Shown here piece after piece: positions 19,601-28,351 of a DNA stretch of 64,000 nucleotides; within the stretch, counting starts at the first letter, position 1, and the number at the start of each line of letters is the position of its first letter. Origin of the DNA: Lentzea guizhouensis (GTDB taxonomy: Bacteria > Actinomycetota > Actinomycetes > Mycobacteriales > Pseudonocardiaceae); the NCBI RefSeq assembly GCF_001701025.1, contig NZ_CP016793.1:7936001-8000000 (forward strand), given 5' to 3'. The position numbers were made by a program, and so were the translations under genes. The notes beneath the pieces were generated by a model. That model had not been told where the DNA came from. It ran no database searches and was given only the letters and a program-made list of their open reading frames with translations.

Positions 19601-19871
19601 GCGGCTGGACGTCGAACGGCACGACGTGCAGGTTGCCCCGCCCGTCGGTGTGGTGGTGGAAGCGGACGCCCTCACGGCCTTTCGCGGCGTGCGTCCGCAC
19701 CTGCCCGTTCGCCACGTGCACGAGGTCACCCGTGATCAGCGTGACCGTTGTCGTCAGACCGCCCGCGCTGACCGGCTGCGGTGCGGTGGTTTCCCCCGAG
19801 GCCGCGGGCGCTGCCGCCGTGGTGACACCCACGGCGGCCACGAGCCCGGCGGCGAGAATCGATTTCTTCAA
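16692..19871 (-). CDS. Secreted subtilisin-like serine protease (S8 family)
   Basis: 1,059 residues from a TTG at 19871, chosen because AAGGGGAG (19885-19878) lies six bases upstream and the resulting N-terminus (KKSILAAGLVAAVGVTTAAA) is a classic signal peptide; a frame extension to 19898 has no such site. A propeptide region precedes the catalytic domain. The triad is Asp in VAVLDTGIDTTHP (about 205), His in GHGTHVAS (about 239) and Ser in GTSMAAPHVAG (about 404), with the oxyanion Asn in SAGNSGG (about 327). About 600 further residues form beta-rich extension domains of unknown role. It is probably an extracellular broad-specificity protease. Confidence 0.92.
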   Translation of the reverse strand: MKKSILAAGLVAAVGVTTAAAPAASGETTAPQPVSAGGLTTTVTLITGDLVHVANGQVRTHAAKGREGVRFHHHTDGRGNLHVVPFDVQPQISAGTLDQRLFDVSLLTRSGYDDASRDTIPLIVQGGAGLRSADAKSLPSINAHAVTADKKGGFWSAARTAGAAKVWLDGRITATLDRSAAQIGAPQAWQQGFTGSGTTVAVLDTGIDTTHPDLQGAVVEEKNFTPAATTDDKYGHGTHVASTITGDGTYKGIAPDAKLVNGKVLDDGGSGSESGVIAGMEWAATRAEVVNMSLGSSSPSDGTDLMSQAVNRLTAEHGALFVISAGNSGGPVASPAAADAALTVGAVERDDRLANFSSRGPRHGDGAIKPDITAPGVDIVAAKARNGVIGTPVGPDHVALSGTSMAAPHVAGAAAVLAAKNPAWSPLEIKTALMHSAKAHADSSVFDQGAGRVDVARAVTTSPVATPASLSFGTVRWPHDNSQPITKKITYRNTGTEPLTLDLTVAEQKPAATGLFSVSPAKLTVPAGGTAEASVTADPRVAGPVGGYGAAVIASDGTRVPIGVHKEPESYDLTFNYVGHDGKPADARSYLLLGFDGGTVLQGSAPTGTAKLRVPKGRYLVSTSFETVTTDPDARRKLTAAYEPSIEVTGEKTVTFDARTAAEPSITVDRQEASLANASLIVRMSAPGFGYGSGWSMPDWKDFYVHPSATSDAGFEWSASSVFARKNADGGFSGSPYQFHSQAAGEDRLPAAIRHSDRERDMAEVDATLKARIPGSTGSRNGGVDGPLPFKLTEFYTPGVAWSRWMTEQVDPSAPPNFVDDASPKTFRRGAKSTEQWNTAVFGPAFPAVPAEREGAWAGRVRDLLFVNAQVFADGTGEHTTFDFGRSTGGTRLTANGQVVAESSEPGRLSTPVPAAKSTYQLHTEATRAPLSSKVTADWTFTSESVAGDRVKVLPLLAVRFKPSLDDHNRARAGSVLTIPVTVQRNGANADVTDVRTPQVQVSYDEGKTWQRTVVFKSGQRWLLTLPHPKNATSVSFKAKVSDAHGSVEQTIIQAYTLK

Positions 19872-20166
19872 CGCGAACTCCCCTTGGTTCTGCGTCACAG
19901 GGACGATGTTGCCCTCAGTGACAGAGTGGCCGCAGGGAGTGGTTTGGTTGCGTCACTTCAGGTCATCTGCCCGAATGATGGTTCGGACCACCGATCCGGC
20001 CTCGTCGCTCCCGGCGCGGTTGCCGCACCACACCGGCGGCGCAGTGTGCCGCAGAACGGCGACCGCGGCTCCCCTCTGTCACGCTTCACACGGCGGCGGG
20101 CCGGGCTACAACTGGCGCTCGGGCTGGCCAGGCTCTGTGTGCAACTCATCGTGGAGGATTGCGGTC
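19872..20166. other. Control region between divergent subtilase and LEG1-like genes
   Basis: Holds the upstream regions of both genes. Apart from the ribosome sites (19878-19885 minus, 20153-20157 plus), no clear promoter hexamers or palindromes were found. Confidence 0.35.
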
Positions 20167-21108
20167 ATGGCTCATCCGGACGAGTTGGCGGCGCTGGACC
20201 TGTACCCGGTCTGGACGATGGCGCGGGATCTGGAGGAGACGTTCGACCCGTTCTCCTTCGAGCAGCGGATGGCCGCTTACCGGATGATGATCGACAACAC
20301 CGGCGGGGACGGCCGGTTCGGCACCGACAACCGGTACAACCCGTTGTGGGGTCTGATGTTCCAGCACCAGTGGCAGTTCCGCACCGACCGGCTCGGTGCC
20401 GGCTCCCGCCGAGACGGGCGGATCGACCCCGACTCGCCGTGGGGCTACGGCAACTACACGCTCAGCGTCATCCCCTGGCTGGGCGCCGTGGCCGCCGGGG
20501 TGGTGCCGGCCCTGCCGGTCGCCGGCCCACCGGGCCACTCCCGGTTCCGGTACGTGACGGACGGGGTCGTCCCGCACGAGCTCGCCCCGGCGGTGACGGA
20601 CTGGCGCGCCTACTTCTGCCTGGTGAGCGGGAGTGACCTCACCGACCTCGAGCCGGCGCGGCTGGCCCTCTGGAAGGCGCACAAGACGTGCCTGGACGTG
20701 GTCGTCGACGTGCTCGCCGACGTCGACACCGACCCCTGGCCAGACCTGGAGGTCACCTTCCTGCGCGGCTGGTGCCGGATGGTCGACTACCTGTGGGCGG
20801 CTGCCTGGCCCACCGACTTCACCTTCATGACCGCCCACGGCCTCGACGTGCTGCCCGAATCGCTGCTCGCCACACCCGAGGACCTGGACGCACTGCCGCC
20901 CAAAGCGCGAGGCAACGTCGCGAACATCCTTCGCCTCGCGACCACCCCGACATGGCGCTACAACCTCAACCTGCGGCTGTGGAAGCGGGTCATGCGCACC
21001 CGTGAAGCCCGTGACAGGGTGCTGCCCCTGCTCGACGCGGTGTTCAACCCCAGGCCGGACAACGCGGCCGAGCGCCGCGCGCTGCTCGGCTACCTGCTAC
21101 GAGGCTGA
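20167..21108 (+). CDS. LEG1-family protein (liver-enriched gene 1 homologue)
   Basis: 313 residues from an ATG with GGAGG nine bases upstream. I recognise the order of conserved blocks of the LEG1 family known from vertebrates: DLYPVWTMA near 10, ERMAAYRMMIDNT-like QRMAAYRMMIDNTGG near 33, the strongly conserved NPLWGLMFQHQWQFRTDRL near 58, LSVIPWLGAVAAGVVPAL near 96, LWKAHKTCLDVVVDVL near 170 and FLRGWCRMVDYLWAAAWPTD near 200. Animal LEG1 proteins are secreted; this one has no signal peptide and should be cytoplasmic. The biochemical function of the family is not established, so none is assigned. Promoterward it is divergent from the subtilase. Confidence 0.72.
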   Translation: MAHPDELAALDLYPVWTMARDLEETFDPFSFEQRMAAYRMMIDNTGGDGRFGTDNRYNPLWGLMFQHQWQFRTDRLGAGSRRDGRIDPDSPWGYGNYTLSVIPWLGAVAAGVVPALPVAGPPGHSRFRYVTDGVVPHELAPAVTDWRAYFCLVSGSDLTDLEPARLALWKAHKTCLDVVVDVLADVDTDPWPDLEVTFLRGWCRMVDYLWAAAWPTDFTFMTAHGLDVLPESLLATPEDLDALPPKARGNVANILRLATTPTWRYNLNLRLWKRVMRTREARDRVLPLLDAVFNPRPDNAAERRALLGYLLRG

Positions 21109-21127
21109 CCGGCCACTGCTGCTCGGC

Positions 21128-21163
21128 ACTGTCCCACGGGGGCGGCGGCACCCGTGGGACAGT
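21128..21163. terminator. Bidirectional terminator hairpin
   Basis: ACTGTCCCACGGG (21128-21140) and CCCGTGGGACAGT (21151-21163) pair perfectly over 13 bases around a 10-base loop. It lies between the convergent LEG1-like and first DUF4394 genes. There is no T-run, as is common for actinobacterial terminators. Confidence 0.75.
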
Positions 21164-21176
21164 CAGGAGCCCGCGG

Positions 21177-22040
21177 TCAGCTCCCGGTCAGCGACACCGC
21201 CAGGTCCGTGATCGGGATCGGGAACCGGCCGATGCTCGTCACCGCGCCGGTCAGCAGGTTGACGCCGTACAGCGACGAACTGCCATCAGAAGCGACGAGG
21301 GTGGCGAACCCGGTGCTCGCCGTCGCCTTTCCACCGGACAACGTGCTGTAGATGTCGAAGCCGGCGTTGGCGCCGGCGTCGACGGTGAGCTTGCCGGTGG
21401 CGGTCAGCAGGCCGTTGTTGGCCGGTGACTGGACGAGCACCTCGTCGGTCAGGGTGCCGATGTCGAACAACGTGGTCGCGGTGTCCGGGTTGAGGTCGTT
21501 GTTGGTGTACGCGGCGGCCGTGACGCCCCTGGCCGGACCGAGTGCCGGCGGGGTGCTGAGGAAGGCGTCCTCGGTGGTGGTGTGGTCGCCGAGGTTGTGC
21601 CGCAGGTTCTGGCCGGTGTCGCCGGTGATCCGCAGGCGGTCGACCGCCGGGTTGAAGTCGACGCCGAAGTTCGTGCCGTACAACGGGACGGTCAGCTGCG
21701 AGACCTTCGTGACGACCACGTCCGCCACCTGCGGCGGGGTCTTCACGGTGTAGACACCGCCCTGGTTGCCCACCAGGTACAGCAGGCCGTTCTGCACGCG
21801 GTGGTCCAGGCCGATGACCGCCGTGTCGCCGGACAGGCCCTGGATCTCGCGGAACCAGTCCAGCACGCCCGGCCGGTCGGTCGTGAAGGTCGCCATGATC
21901 TTGCCGTCGGCCGTGATGCCGAACGCGCGCAGGCCGGACGGCTGGGCCGTGCTGCTCGCGCCGCCGCCGATCACAGCGGTCGCCACCGCCGCCGCCACGA
22001 CCGCCGCCGCCATGCCTCTCCTGAACAGCCTGGACCGCAT
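21177..22040 (-). CDS. Secreted DUF4394 protein, copy 1
   Basis: 287 residues with a signal peptide (about 1-33: RRGMAAAVVAAAVATAVIGGG) after GGGGAGG seven bases upstream. The mature protein has the DUF4394 repeat-like pattern: LRAFGITADGKIMATFTTD, VIGLDHRVQNGLLYLVGN, FGVDFNPAVDRLRITGD and AAYTNNDLNPDTATTLFDIG. It should fold as a beta-propeller-like exported protein; the family has no settled function. The gene at 22163 is a close paralogue in the same orientation. Confidence 0.82.
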   Translation of the reverse strand: MRSRLFRRGMAAAVVAAAVATAVIGGGASSTAQPSGLRAFGITADGKIMATFTTDRPGVLDWFREIQGLSGDTAVIGLDHRVQNGLLYLVGNQGGVYTVKTPPQVADVVVTKVSQLTVPLYGTNFGVDFNPAVDRLRITGDTGQNLRHNLGDHTTTEDAFLSTPPALGPARGVTAAAYTNNDLNPDTATTLFDIGTLTDEVLVQSPANNGLLTATGKLTVDAGANAGFDIYSTLSGGKATASTGFATLVASDGSSSLYGVNLLTGAVTSIGRFPIPITDLAVSLTGS

Positions 22041-22116
22041 CTGATGCCTCCCCTGCCCGAGAACCCTTGCGGCACAACCTATTGATCAGCACTGGACGTC
22101 GACTGGACGGCAGGAG

Positions 22117-22150
22117 CCGAGCCCGTCCCTCCGCAGCGGGACGGGCTCGG
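22117..22150. terminator. Terminator downstream of DUF4394 copy 2
   Basis: CCGAGCCCGTCCC (22117-22129) and GGGACGGGCTCGG (22138-22150) form a perfect 13-base stem with an 8-base loop, 12 bases past the stop of the minus-strand gene at 22163. It separates the two paralogues, so copy 1 likely has its own promoter. Confidence 0.75.
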
Positions 22151-22162
22151 GGTGAGCAGGCC

Positions 22163-23014
22163 TCAGCTGCCGGTCAGCGAGATGGCGATGTCGGTGATCG
22201 CCAGTGGGAACTGACCGGTGCTCGTGGCCGCTCCGGTGAGGAGGTTGACGGAGTACAGGGTCGAGGTGCCCGACGGGCCGACGAGCGTCGCGAAGCCCGC
22301 CGAGGAGACGGCCTTGCCGTTGTTGAGCGTGGTGTAGATGTCGAAGCCCGCGTTGGGGGCGGCGTCCACGCCGAGCCTGCCGGTCGGTGCCAGCGTCCCG
22401 TTGTTCGCGGGCGACTGGACCAGCACCTGGTCGGTGGAGGTGCCGACGTCGAACAGCGTGGTGGCCGTGTCCGGGTTGAGGTCGTTGTTCGTGTACGCGG
22501 CGGCCGTGACGCCGAGCGTCGCACCCGGTGCGGGCGGAGTGGTCAGCATCGTGTCCGCGACGGTGGTGTGCGTGTTCAGGTCGTGCCGCAGGTTCTGGCC
22601 GCCGTCGCCGGTGATCCGCAGGCGGTCGGCGGCCGGGTTGAAGTCGACCCCGAAGTCGGTGCCGTGCAGGGCGACGGTCAGCTGCGAGACCTTCTTGAGG
22701 GTCAACGGGTTCATCGTGACCCGGTAGATGCCGCCCCTGTTGCCGACCAGGTACGTCAGCCCGTCCTGCACCCGCTGGTCGAGGCCGATCGCGGCGGTGT
22801 CGCCGGAGAAGCCCTGGATCACCCGCACCCAGTCCAGCACCTGCGGCCGGTCCGTGGTGAACGTCGCCATCAGCGTGCCGTCGGCCGAGATGCCGTACGC
22901 CCGCAGGCCCGACGGCTGCGCGACACCACTTCCCTCACTGCCGGCGACCACGGCCGCGACCACCGACACCACCACCGCGGTCGCGGCGGCGACCCTTGTC
23001 GGACGTGCTCTCAT
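22163..23014 (-). CDS. Secreted DUF4394 protein, copy 2
   Basis: 283 residues from the ATG at 23014, preceded by GGGGAGG (23029-23022); a GTG/ATG-less extension upstream is less likely. The signal peptide is about 1-33. The mature region is highly similar to copy 1 block for block (LRAYGISADGTLMATFTTD, FGVDFNPAADRLRITGD, AAYTNNDLNPDTATTLFDVG), so the pair arose by tandem duplication. They differ at the N-terminus and in the middle (YRVTMNPLTLKKVSQL). Exported; function unknown. Confidence 0.82.
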   Translation of the reverse strand: MRARPTRVAAATAVVVSVVAAVVAGSEGSGVAQPSGLRAYGISADGTLMATFTTDRPQVLDWVRVIQGFSGDTAAIGLDQRVQDGLTYLVGNRGGIYRVTMNPLTLKKVSQLTVALHGTDFGVDFNPAADRLRITGDGGQNLRHDLNTHTTVADTMLTTPPAPGATLGVTAAAYTNNDLNPDTATTLFDVGTSTDQVLVQSPANNGTLAPTGRLGVDAAPNAGFDIYTTLNNGKAVSSAGFATLVGPSGTSTLYSVNLLTGAATSTGQFPLAITDIAISLTGS

Positions 23015-23168
23015 GATTCGGTCCTCCCCTGGTTGAAACCGTTGCGGCACAAGCTATTTGCCCGGACTGGACGTCCATTGGACGTAGGTTGGACTACGCA
23101 TGACGGCACCTTGCGGGCACCCCGGTGCAGGAACACGATGGGGGCACTTGGTTTCGAGGGGGGACTCG

Positions 23169-23600
23169 ATGAACATCAAGAAGAGCGCGGGGTTCGCGGC
23201 GGTGCTCGCCGTGGGACTGTCGCTGACGACGACCGGGACGGCCACCGCCGACGAGCTGGAGTGTCCGACGCAGCCGTTCACGTCCGTGGCGGTGGAGCTC
23301 TCCGATGGCGGCCGGTGGAGCTACCGCTACCACGTGACGTGGTGCGTGGTGGAGGGAGAGATCACCGATCTCGCGCACCATGTCACGAACGCGGCGGATG
23401 GTGAGACGTGTGTGTGGGACACCAACGCGGAGGAGGGGAAGACGCGGGACGCCGACCACCCCGGCGCTTGGAACGGGTTCAACATGGGGCAGTTCGCCTG
23501 CAAGACGCCTGACGGGCAGGACGGCAGCGTGAACCCGTGGGGCATCATCACGGTGTGGCCCAACGGTGACAGCGCGGTCAAGCGCAAGGGTGTCGACTAG
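23169..23600 (+). CDS. Small secreted four-cysteine protein A
   Basis: 143 residues from the ATG at 23169 behind a G-rich ribosome site. The signal peptide is about 1-27 (GFAAVLAVGLSLTTTGTATA). The mature chain of about 116 residues has four Cys (CPTQ, CVVE, CVWD, CKTP), enough for two disulphides, and is rich in Trp, Asp and Gly. I do not recognise a family. Only seven bases separate its stop from the stop of the AfsR-type gene on the other strand; the same arrangement recurs at 53.5-57 kb. Confidence 0.7.
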   Translation: MNIKKSAGFAAVLAVGLSLTTTGTATADELECPTQPFTSVAVELSDGGRWSYRYHVTWCVVEGEITDLAHHVTNAADGETCVWDTNAEEGKTRDADHPGAWNGFNMGQFACKTPDGQDGSVNPWGIITVWPNGDSAVKRKGVD

Positions 23601-23607
23601 GTCATCG

Positions 23608-26366
23608 TCAACCGGTCCGCTCCAGAACGGCGAGTGCCCGCGCCTCGGCGTCGCGCTGGCCGGTCTCGCGGTGCACGTCCAGCGCACGACGGGCGAGCTC
23701 GGCGGCCTCGTCGTGGTGCCCGGACGCGAGCAGGACCTCGGCGAGCACGGTCATCGCCTGTCCGTGCAGCGCACCGTATCCGGCGCGGTCGGCGAGCGCG
23801 ATCGCGTGCCTGGCCTGGCCTGCGTCGGCGGTGACGGCGGCCAGGCCGAGGAGGATCTCGGCCTCCGGGTAGCGGTCGCCGAGGTTGCGGACGAGGTTGA
23901 GCGCCTGGCGGTAGCAGGTGATCGCGTCCGTGCGGTGGCCGAGCCGTAGTGCTCGGCCGCCTGCGTCAGCCTGCCCAGCTCCCAGTGGACGAGGCCGAGG
24001 TTGCCGAGCGCGACCGCCTCCCCGGCGGGCTGGCCGATGCTCCTGCTCACGGCCAGGCAGCGGCGGAACCGGGTCGCGGCCGCCTCCAGCCGTCCCGACT
24101 GCCAGTAGAGCCGCCAGGTTGCGAGCGGCCTGACGCCCAGCCGCTGCCGCGGCGACCTGTGCGTGGGTGTAGTGCCGGACCGCCTCCCGGTAGCGGCCCT
24201 GGCGGTAGTGCAGGTCGGCGAGACTCAGCCGCTGCCTTCGCGGCTCGCCTCCTCGGCGGCCAGACCGGCCTGCGGTCGCCAGCCAGTCGACCCGGCGTGC
24301 ACATCCAGAAGTAGCCCCGCAGCGCGTCGGAGAGCAGCCACGCCATGGACGGGCGGTGCTCGCGGCGCGACCGCGGCGACGAGGTTGCGTTCGGCGTCGA
24401 GCCAGCCCGACGCCTCGGCCGGTCCGGTGACTCCGGCCGGTGTCCTGGCGGTCAGCTCGGGTGTCGGCAACCTCAGCATGTGCGGGTAGAGCTGCCGTGC
24501 GGCACCGTCCACCGCGTTCAGGTACCAGTCGTACAACCGGCGCAGGGCGGACTCCCGTTCGGCCGCGGTGTCCTCCTCCATCGTGCGCTCGGCCGCGTAC
24601 CGGCGCAGCAGGTCGTGGAAGCTGTGCCGGCCGGGCGCGTGCAGCTCGACGAGGTGGGCGCCGGCGAGCCGGTCCAGCAACCGCGTGGCCTGCCCGGGGT
24701 CGGTGCCGGCCAGCGCCGCCACGGCCTCGGTGCCCGCGTCGGTGCCGGGAACGAGGCTCAGCAGCCGGAAGAGCCGGCGCGCCTGCTCCGGCAGCGCGGC
24801 GTAGGAGAGGTCGAACGCCGCCCGCACCGCCGTCTGCTCGTCCCCCGGCACGGCGAGCGCCCACAGCACGTTGCCCTCGCGCAGCTCGTCGACGTAGTCG
24901 TCGATCCCGTATCCGGGACGGTCGGCGAGGTTCGCGGCGGCGATCCTCAACGCCAGCGGGAGGTACGCGCACAGCTTCGCGAACTCCGCGGCCGCCACGG
25001 GTTCGGCGCGGATCCGCTCGGCCCCGAGCACCCGCGCGAGCAGCTCCAGCGCGTCGTCCGGGCTCAGCACGTCGAGCTTCACGGCGCGGGCACCGTCCAT
25101 CGCGACCAGTCCGGTCATCCGGTCGCGGCCGGTCACCACCACCAGGCACCGCGGTCCCCCCGGCAGCAGCGGCCGGACCTGGTCCGGGCTGACCGCGTTG
25201 TCCAGCAGGACGAGCACGCTGCGGTCCGTCGTCAACGTCCGGTACATCGCCGACGCCGCCCCCACGTCGAGCGGCACCCGTTCGGCGGGCACGTCCAACG
25301 CGGACAGGAACTGGGCGAGCACCTCGATCGGCGGGGCCGCACCTCCCCCGGTGTGCCCGCGCAGGTTCGCGTAGAGCTGCCCGTCGGGGAACCGGTCGCG
25401 GACCCGGTGCGCCCAGTGCACGGCCAGCGCCGTCTTGCCGACCCCCGCGCTGCCGGAGATCGCGGCGATCGCCATCCCGCCGTCCGGCAGCAGTGCATCC
25501 AAAGTGGACAGCTGGGCGGTGCGTCCGGTGAACCCGGAGGCAGGCGCGGGCAGCTGCCGCGGCACCCCGAGCACCCTGCGCACCGGCACCGGCGGGCTGA
25601 CATCGTTGTCGTCCTCCCGCAACAGAATCGCGTGCGCGGCCCGCAGCTCCGGTCCGGGATCGACGCCGAGCTCCTCCACCAGCCTCGCGCGCACCTTGTG
25701 GTAGACCTCGAACGCCCTGGCCCGGTGCCCGGCGGCGTGGTAGGCGCGGATCAGCCTCGCCTGCGCGGGTTCGTCCAGCGGCTGGTCGGCGGCGGCCTCG
25801 GCGATGTCGGGCAGCACGTCCGCCGCCGCCCCGATCGCGATCATGGCATCCCCGTGCCGGGCAAGCACTTCCCGGTGCTTCGCGGCCAGCGCCACGACCT
25901 TCGGGTGCGCCGCGAGCACCGGCAGGTCGGCGAGCGGCCTGCCCCGCCACAACCCCAGCGCCTCCCCCAACCCGGCCGCCACCCGTTCCGGGTCGTCCTC
26001 GCGGTCGTTCACCCCCGCGACGAGCCGGCGGAACGTGAGCAGGTCGATCTCGACGACCTCCGGGTTCAGCGCGTAGCCGCCACCGGCGAACGGCAGGACA
26101 TCGCTGCTGGACCGGGACGTGCGGCCGGGTTCCAGCAGCCGCCTCAGGTGTTTGACGTGGGTCTGCAGCACGTTCACGGCACTGCGCGGCGGCCGCTCCC
26201 CCCACAGGGCGTCGACCAGTTCGGCGGTCGCCACCGACTCGCCCTCGGCCAGCACGAGCAACCCCAGCACGGCTCGCCGGGCGGGTGGGCCGAGCTGGAT
26301 CTCCACCCGGTCGTGCCACGCCCGCGTCGGACCCAGCACCTGGATCCGCACAGACCTCGTTGCCAC
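23608..26366 (-). pseudogene. AfsR-type regulator (SARP-BTAD-NB-ARC-TPR), multiply frameshifted
   Basis: From the start at 26366, the open frame to 24225 (713 residues) encodes an OmpR-like winged helix (about 1-95), a bacterial transcriptional activation domain (about 96-245), then an NB-ARC ATPase with Walker A SGSAGVGKTAL near 290, Walker B SVLVLLDN and an LPLALRIAA motif. The TPR C-terminus lies beyond, broken by about five frame changes between 23930 and 24360. Pieces such as MAWLLSDALRGYFWMC, LSLADLHYRQGRYREAVRHY, LGNLGLVHWELGRL and ITCYRQALNLVRNLG sit in different frames and end at 23608. The N-terminal two thirds could still be made. Members control secondary metabolism. It is convergent with the small secreted protein A. 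Confidence 0.8.
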
Positions 26367-26561
26367 TGTCCCGAACGTAATTGCCCGGCAAACACCTCAC
26401 AAGCAGATGCCCGACATTGGGTCCGCTCAGGCTACCGGCCGCAACCGAAAGGAGTGGACCGACGAGTGGAGCCGGCCGCCGAAGCCGGCTTCCCATCATG
26501 TACGACGTCACGGACTGGCTGAACGACGTTGACCCGCGGTCCTGTTGGGAGAGTTCGGCAG

Positions 26562-26687
26562 CTAGTGCGGTGACCACAATCTTCACCGTGTTTCCCGACG
26601 CTCAGCAGGGCACCTCGCGGACCGGCCCCACGACGCACCCGTCTGACCGCCGGGAAACGCGGCAAAGGTTCGTGGTCACCGCACTAG
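26562..26687. repeat. MITE-like inverted-repeat element flanked by TA
   Basis: A 126-base segment whose ends are inverted copies: the outer 16 bases match perfectly (CTAGTGCGGTGACCAC, 26562-26577, against 26672-26687) and similarity continues to about 50 bases. The arms are bounded by TA at 26563-26564 and 26685-26686, the target duplication of IS630/Tc1-mariner transposons. It has no coding capacity of note and abuts an IS630 element. It is probably a non-autonomous element or solo remnant. Confidence 0.6.
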
Positions 26688-26689
26688 TA

Positions 26690-27891
26690 GTGTGTCGCTG
26701 CTTAGTTTTGATGTATGTGACTGGGAGGCTGTTGGGTCATGGCCTCCCAGTTGAAACGGCCGGTCACATTGTCGGCGAGGGATCGTGAAGAGCTGATCCG
26801 GTGGACCACGACAGGTGTGCATCCGGCGTCGTCGATCATGCGGGCGCGGGTGCTGCTCGCGCTGGACACCTCAGTGGGCGAGGTGGACCCGAAAGAGGTG
26901 ATCGCGGCCCGGCTCGGGGTGTCGGGCGAGACGCTGCGGCTGGTCGCCAGGCGGTTCGCCGAGACCGGCGATGATGTGCTGGCCACGATCTCGCGCAAGA
27001 AGCGTGCTCTTCCGCCGGTGCCGTCGTCGGTGACCGGGGAGGTCGAGGCCCGGCTGATCGCGCTGACGTGCTCGGCACCGCCGGCGGGGCATGCGCGGTG
27101 GTCGTTGCGGCTGCTGGAGAAACACGTCGAGCTCACCGAGGACATCCCGAACCTGGACCACTCGACCATCGGCCGGGTGTTGAAAAAACGGAACTGCGTC
27201 CTCATCTGAGGAAGTGCTGGACCATCCCGCCGCGGGCGAACGCGGAGTTCGCCGCCCGCATGGAAGACGTCCTCGCCGTCTACGCCCGCCCGTACGATCC
27301 CGCCCGCCCGGTCGTGTGCATGGACGAGAAACCCTTCCAGCTCCTCGGCGAGGTCCGCGACCCGCTGCCCGCCCGGCCAGGCCGCGATGCCCGCCAGGAC
27401 AGTGAATACATCCGGTGCGGCACCTGCTCGATCTTCGTGTGGACCGAACCCCTGCGCGGATGGCGCCGCGTGCACGCCCTCGCCCGGCGCACCAAGCTCG
27501 ACTGGGCCGGGCAAGTGAAACAACTCCTGACAGTGGACTATCCCGACGCCGAGACCGTGGTGCTGGTCATGGACAACCTCAACACCCACACCATCGCCTC
27601 CCTCTACGAGGCCTTCGACCCCGGCGAGGCCTTCGCCCTGGCCCAGCGCCTGGAGATCCACCACACCCCCAAACACGGATCCTGGCTCAACATCGCCGAG
27701 ATCGAACTGTCCGCACTCTCACGGCAATGCCTCGACCGCCGCATCAGCGACCTCGACACCCTCAACACCGAACTCACCGCATGGCAACACACCACCAACG
27801 CCAACCAGCGCGGAGTCCACTGGCAGTTCACCACCGACAACGCACGCACCCGACTCCGCCACCTCTACCCCAAGAGTTAGAAGCGACGGTC
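26690..27891 (+). mobile_element. IS630-family insertion sequence
   Basis: A 1.2-kb element bounded by TA (26688-26689 and 27892-27893). The imperfect terminal repeats begin GTGTGTCGCTGCTTAG on the left and GACCGTCGCTTCTAAC on the right (reverse complement), sharing the GTCGCT block. It carries one transposase read through a -1 frameshift. The boundaries are my best estimate; about 20 bases right of the end also recur next to a second partial copy, so the true right end could lie further out. Confidence 0.7.
26739..27880 (+). CDS. IS630 transposase (orfA-orfB, programmed -1 frameshift)
   Basis: The first frame (26739-27209, 156 residues) carries helix-turn-helix DNA-binding segments ([20 protein letters not shown]). 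It ends in VLKK on a run of six A followed by C (27183-27189). A -1 slip there continues as TELRPHLRK into the catalytic domain up to 27880. The DDE triad is intact: [20 protein letters not shown] and [11 protein letters not shown]. The A6C slip site and two-frame layout are typical of the IS630 family, so this copy may be active. The fused product would be about 379 residues. Confidence 0.85.
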
Positions 27892-27914
27892 TATTAGCGG
27901 GCTTGAAGGTCTTC

Positions 27915-28309
27915 AAACAACTCCTGACCGTCGACTACCCCGACGCCGGGACCGTGGTGCTGGTCATGGACAACCTCAATACCCACACCATCGCCTCCCT
28001 CTACGAGGCCTTCGACCCCGGCGAGGCCTTCGCCCTGGCCCAGCGCCTGGAGATCCACCACACCCCCAAACACGGATCCTGGCTCAACATCGCCGAGATC
28101 GAACTGTCCGCACTCAGCCGCCAGTGCCTCGACCGCCGCATCAGCGACCTCGACACCCTCAACACCGAACTCGCCGCCTGGCAACACGCCACCAACGCCA
28201 ACCAGCGCGGCGTCGACTGGCAGTTCACCACCGACAACGCACGCACCCGACTCCGCCACCTCTACCCCAAGAGTTAGAAGCGACGGTCTATTAGCGGGCT
28301 TGAAGGTCT
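27915..28309 (+). pseudogene. Partial second copy of the IS630 3' end
   Basis: This segment repeats 27518-27912 at an offset of 397 bases with roughly 5 percent differences by eye. It encodes the last 115 or so residues of the transposase ([20 protein letters not shown] onward to LRHLYPKS), the right terminal repeat and the same right flank. The N-terminal half is absent, so it cannot be functional. The sequence divergence shows it came from a related copy rather than a fresh duplication. Confidence 0.8.
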
Positions 28310-28351
28310 GCGCGTGAGAGGAAGAACGCCGGAGGCGTCCAGGTCGGACGT

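Noticed and set aside
16737..20636. 1,299-codon plus-strand open frame opposite the subtilase
   Set aside because: Its translation is Arg/Gly/Val/Asp-rich without any domain, and the opposite strand has a complete S8 protease. It is a GC-skew shadow; only its last part, in another frame, is the LEG1-like gene.
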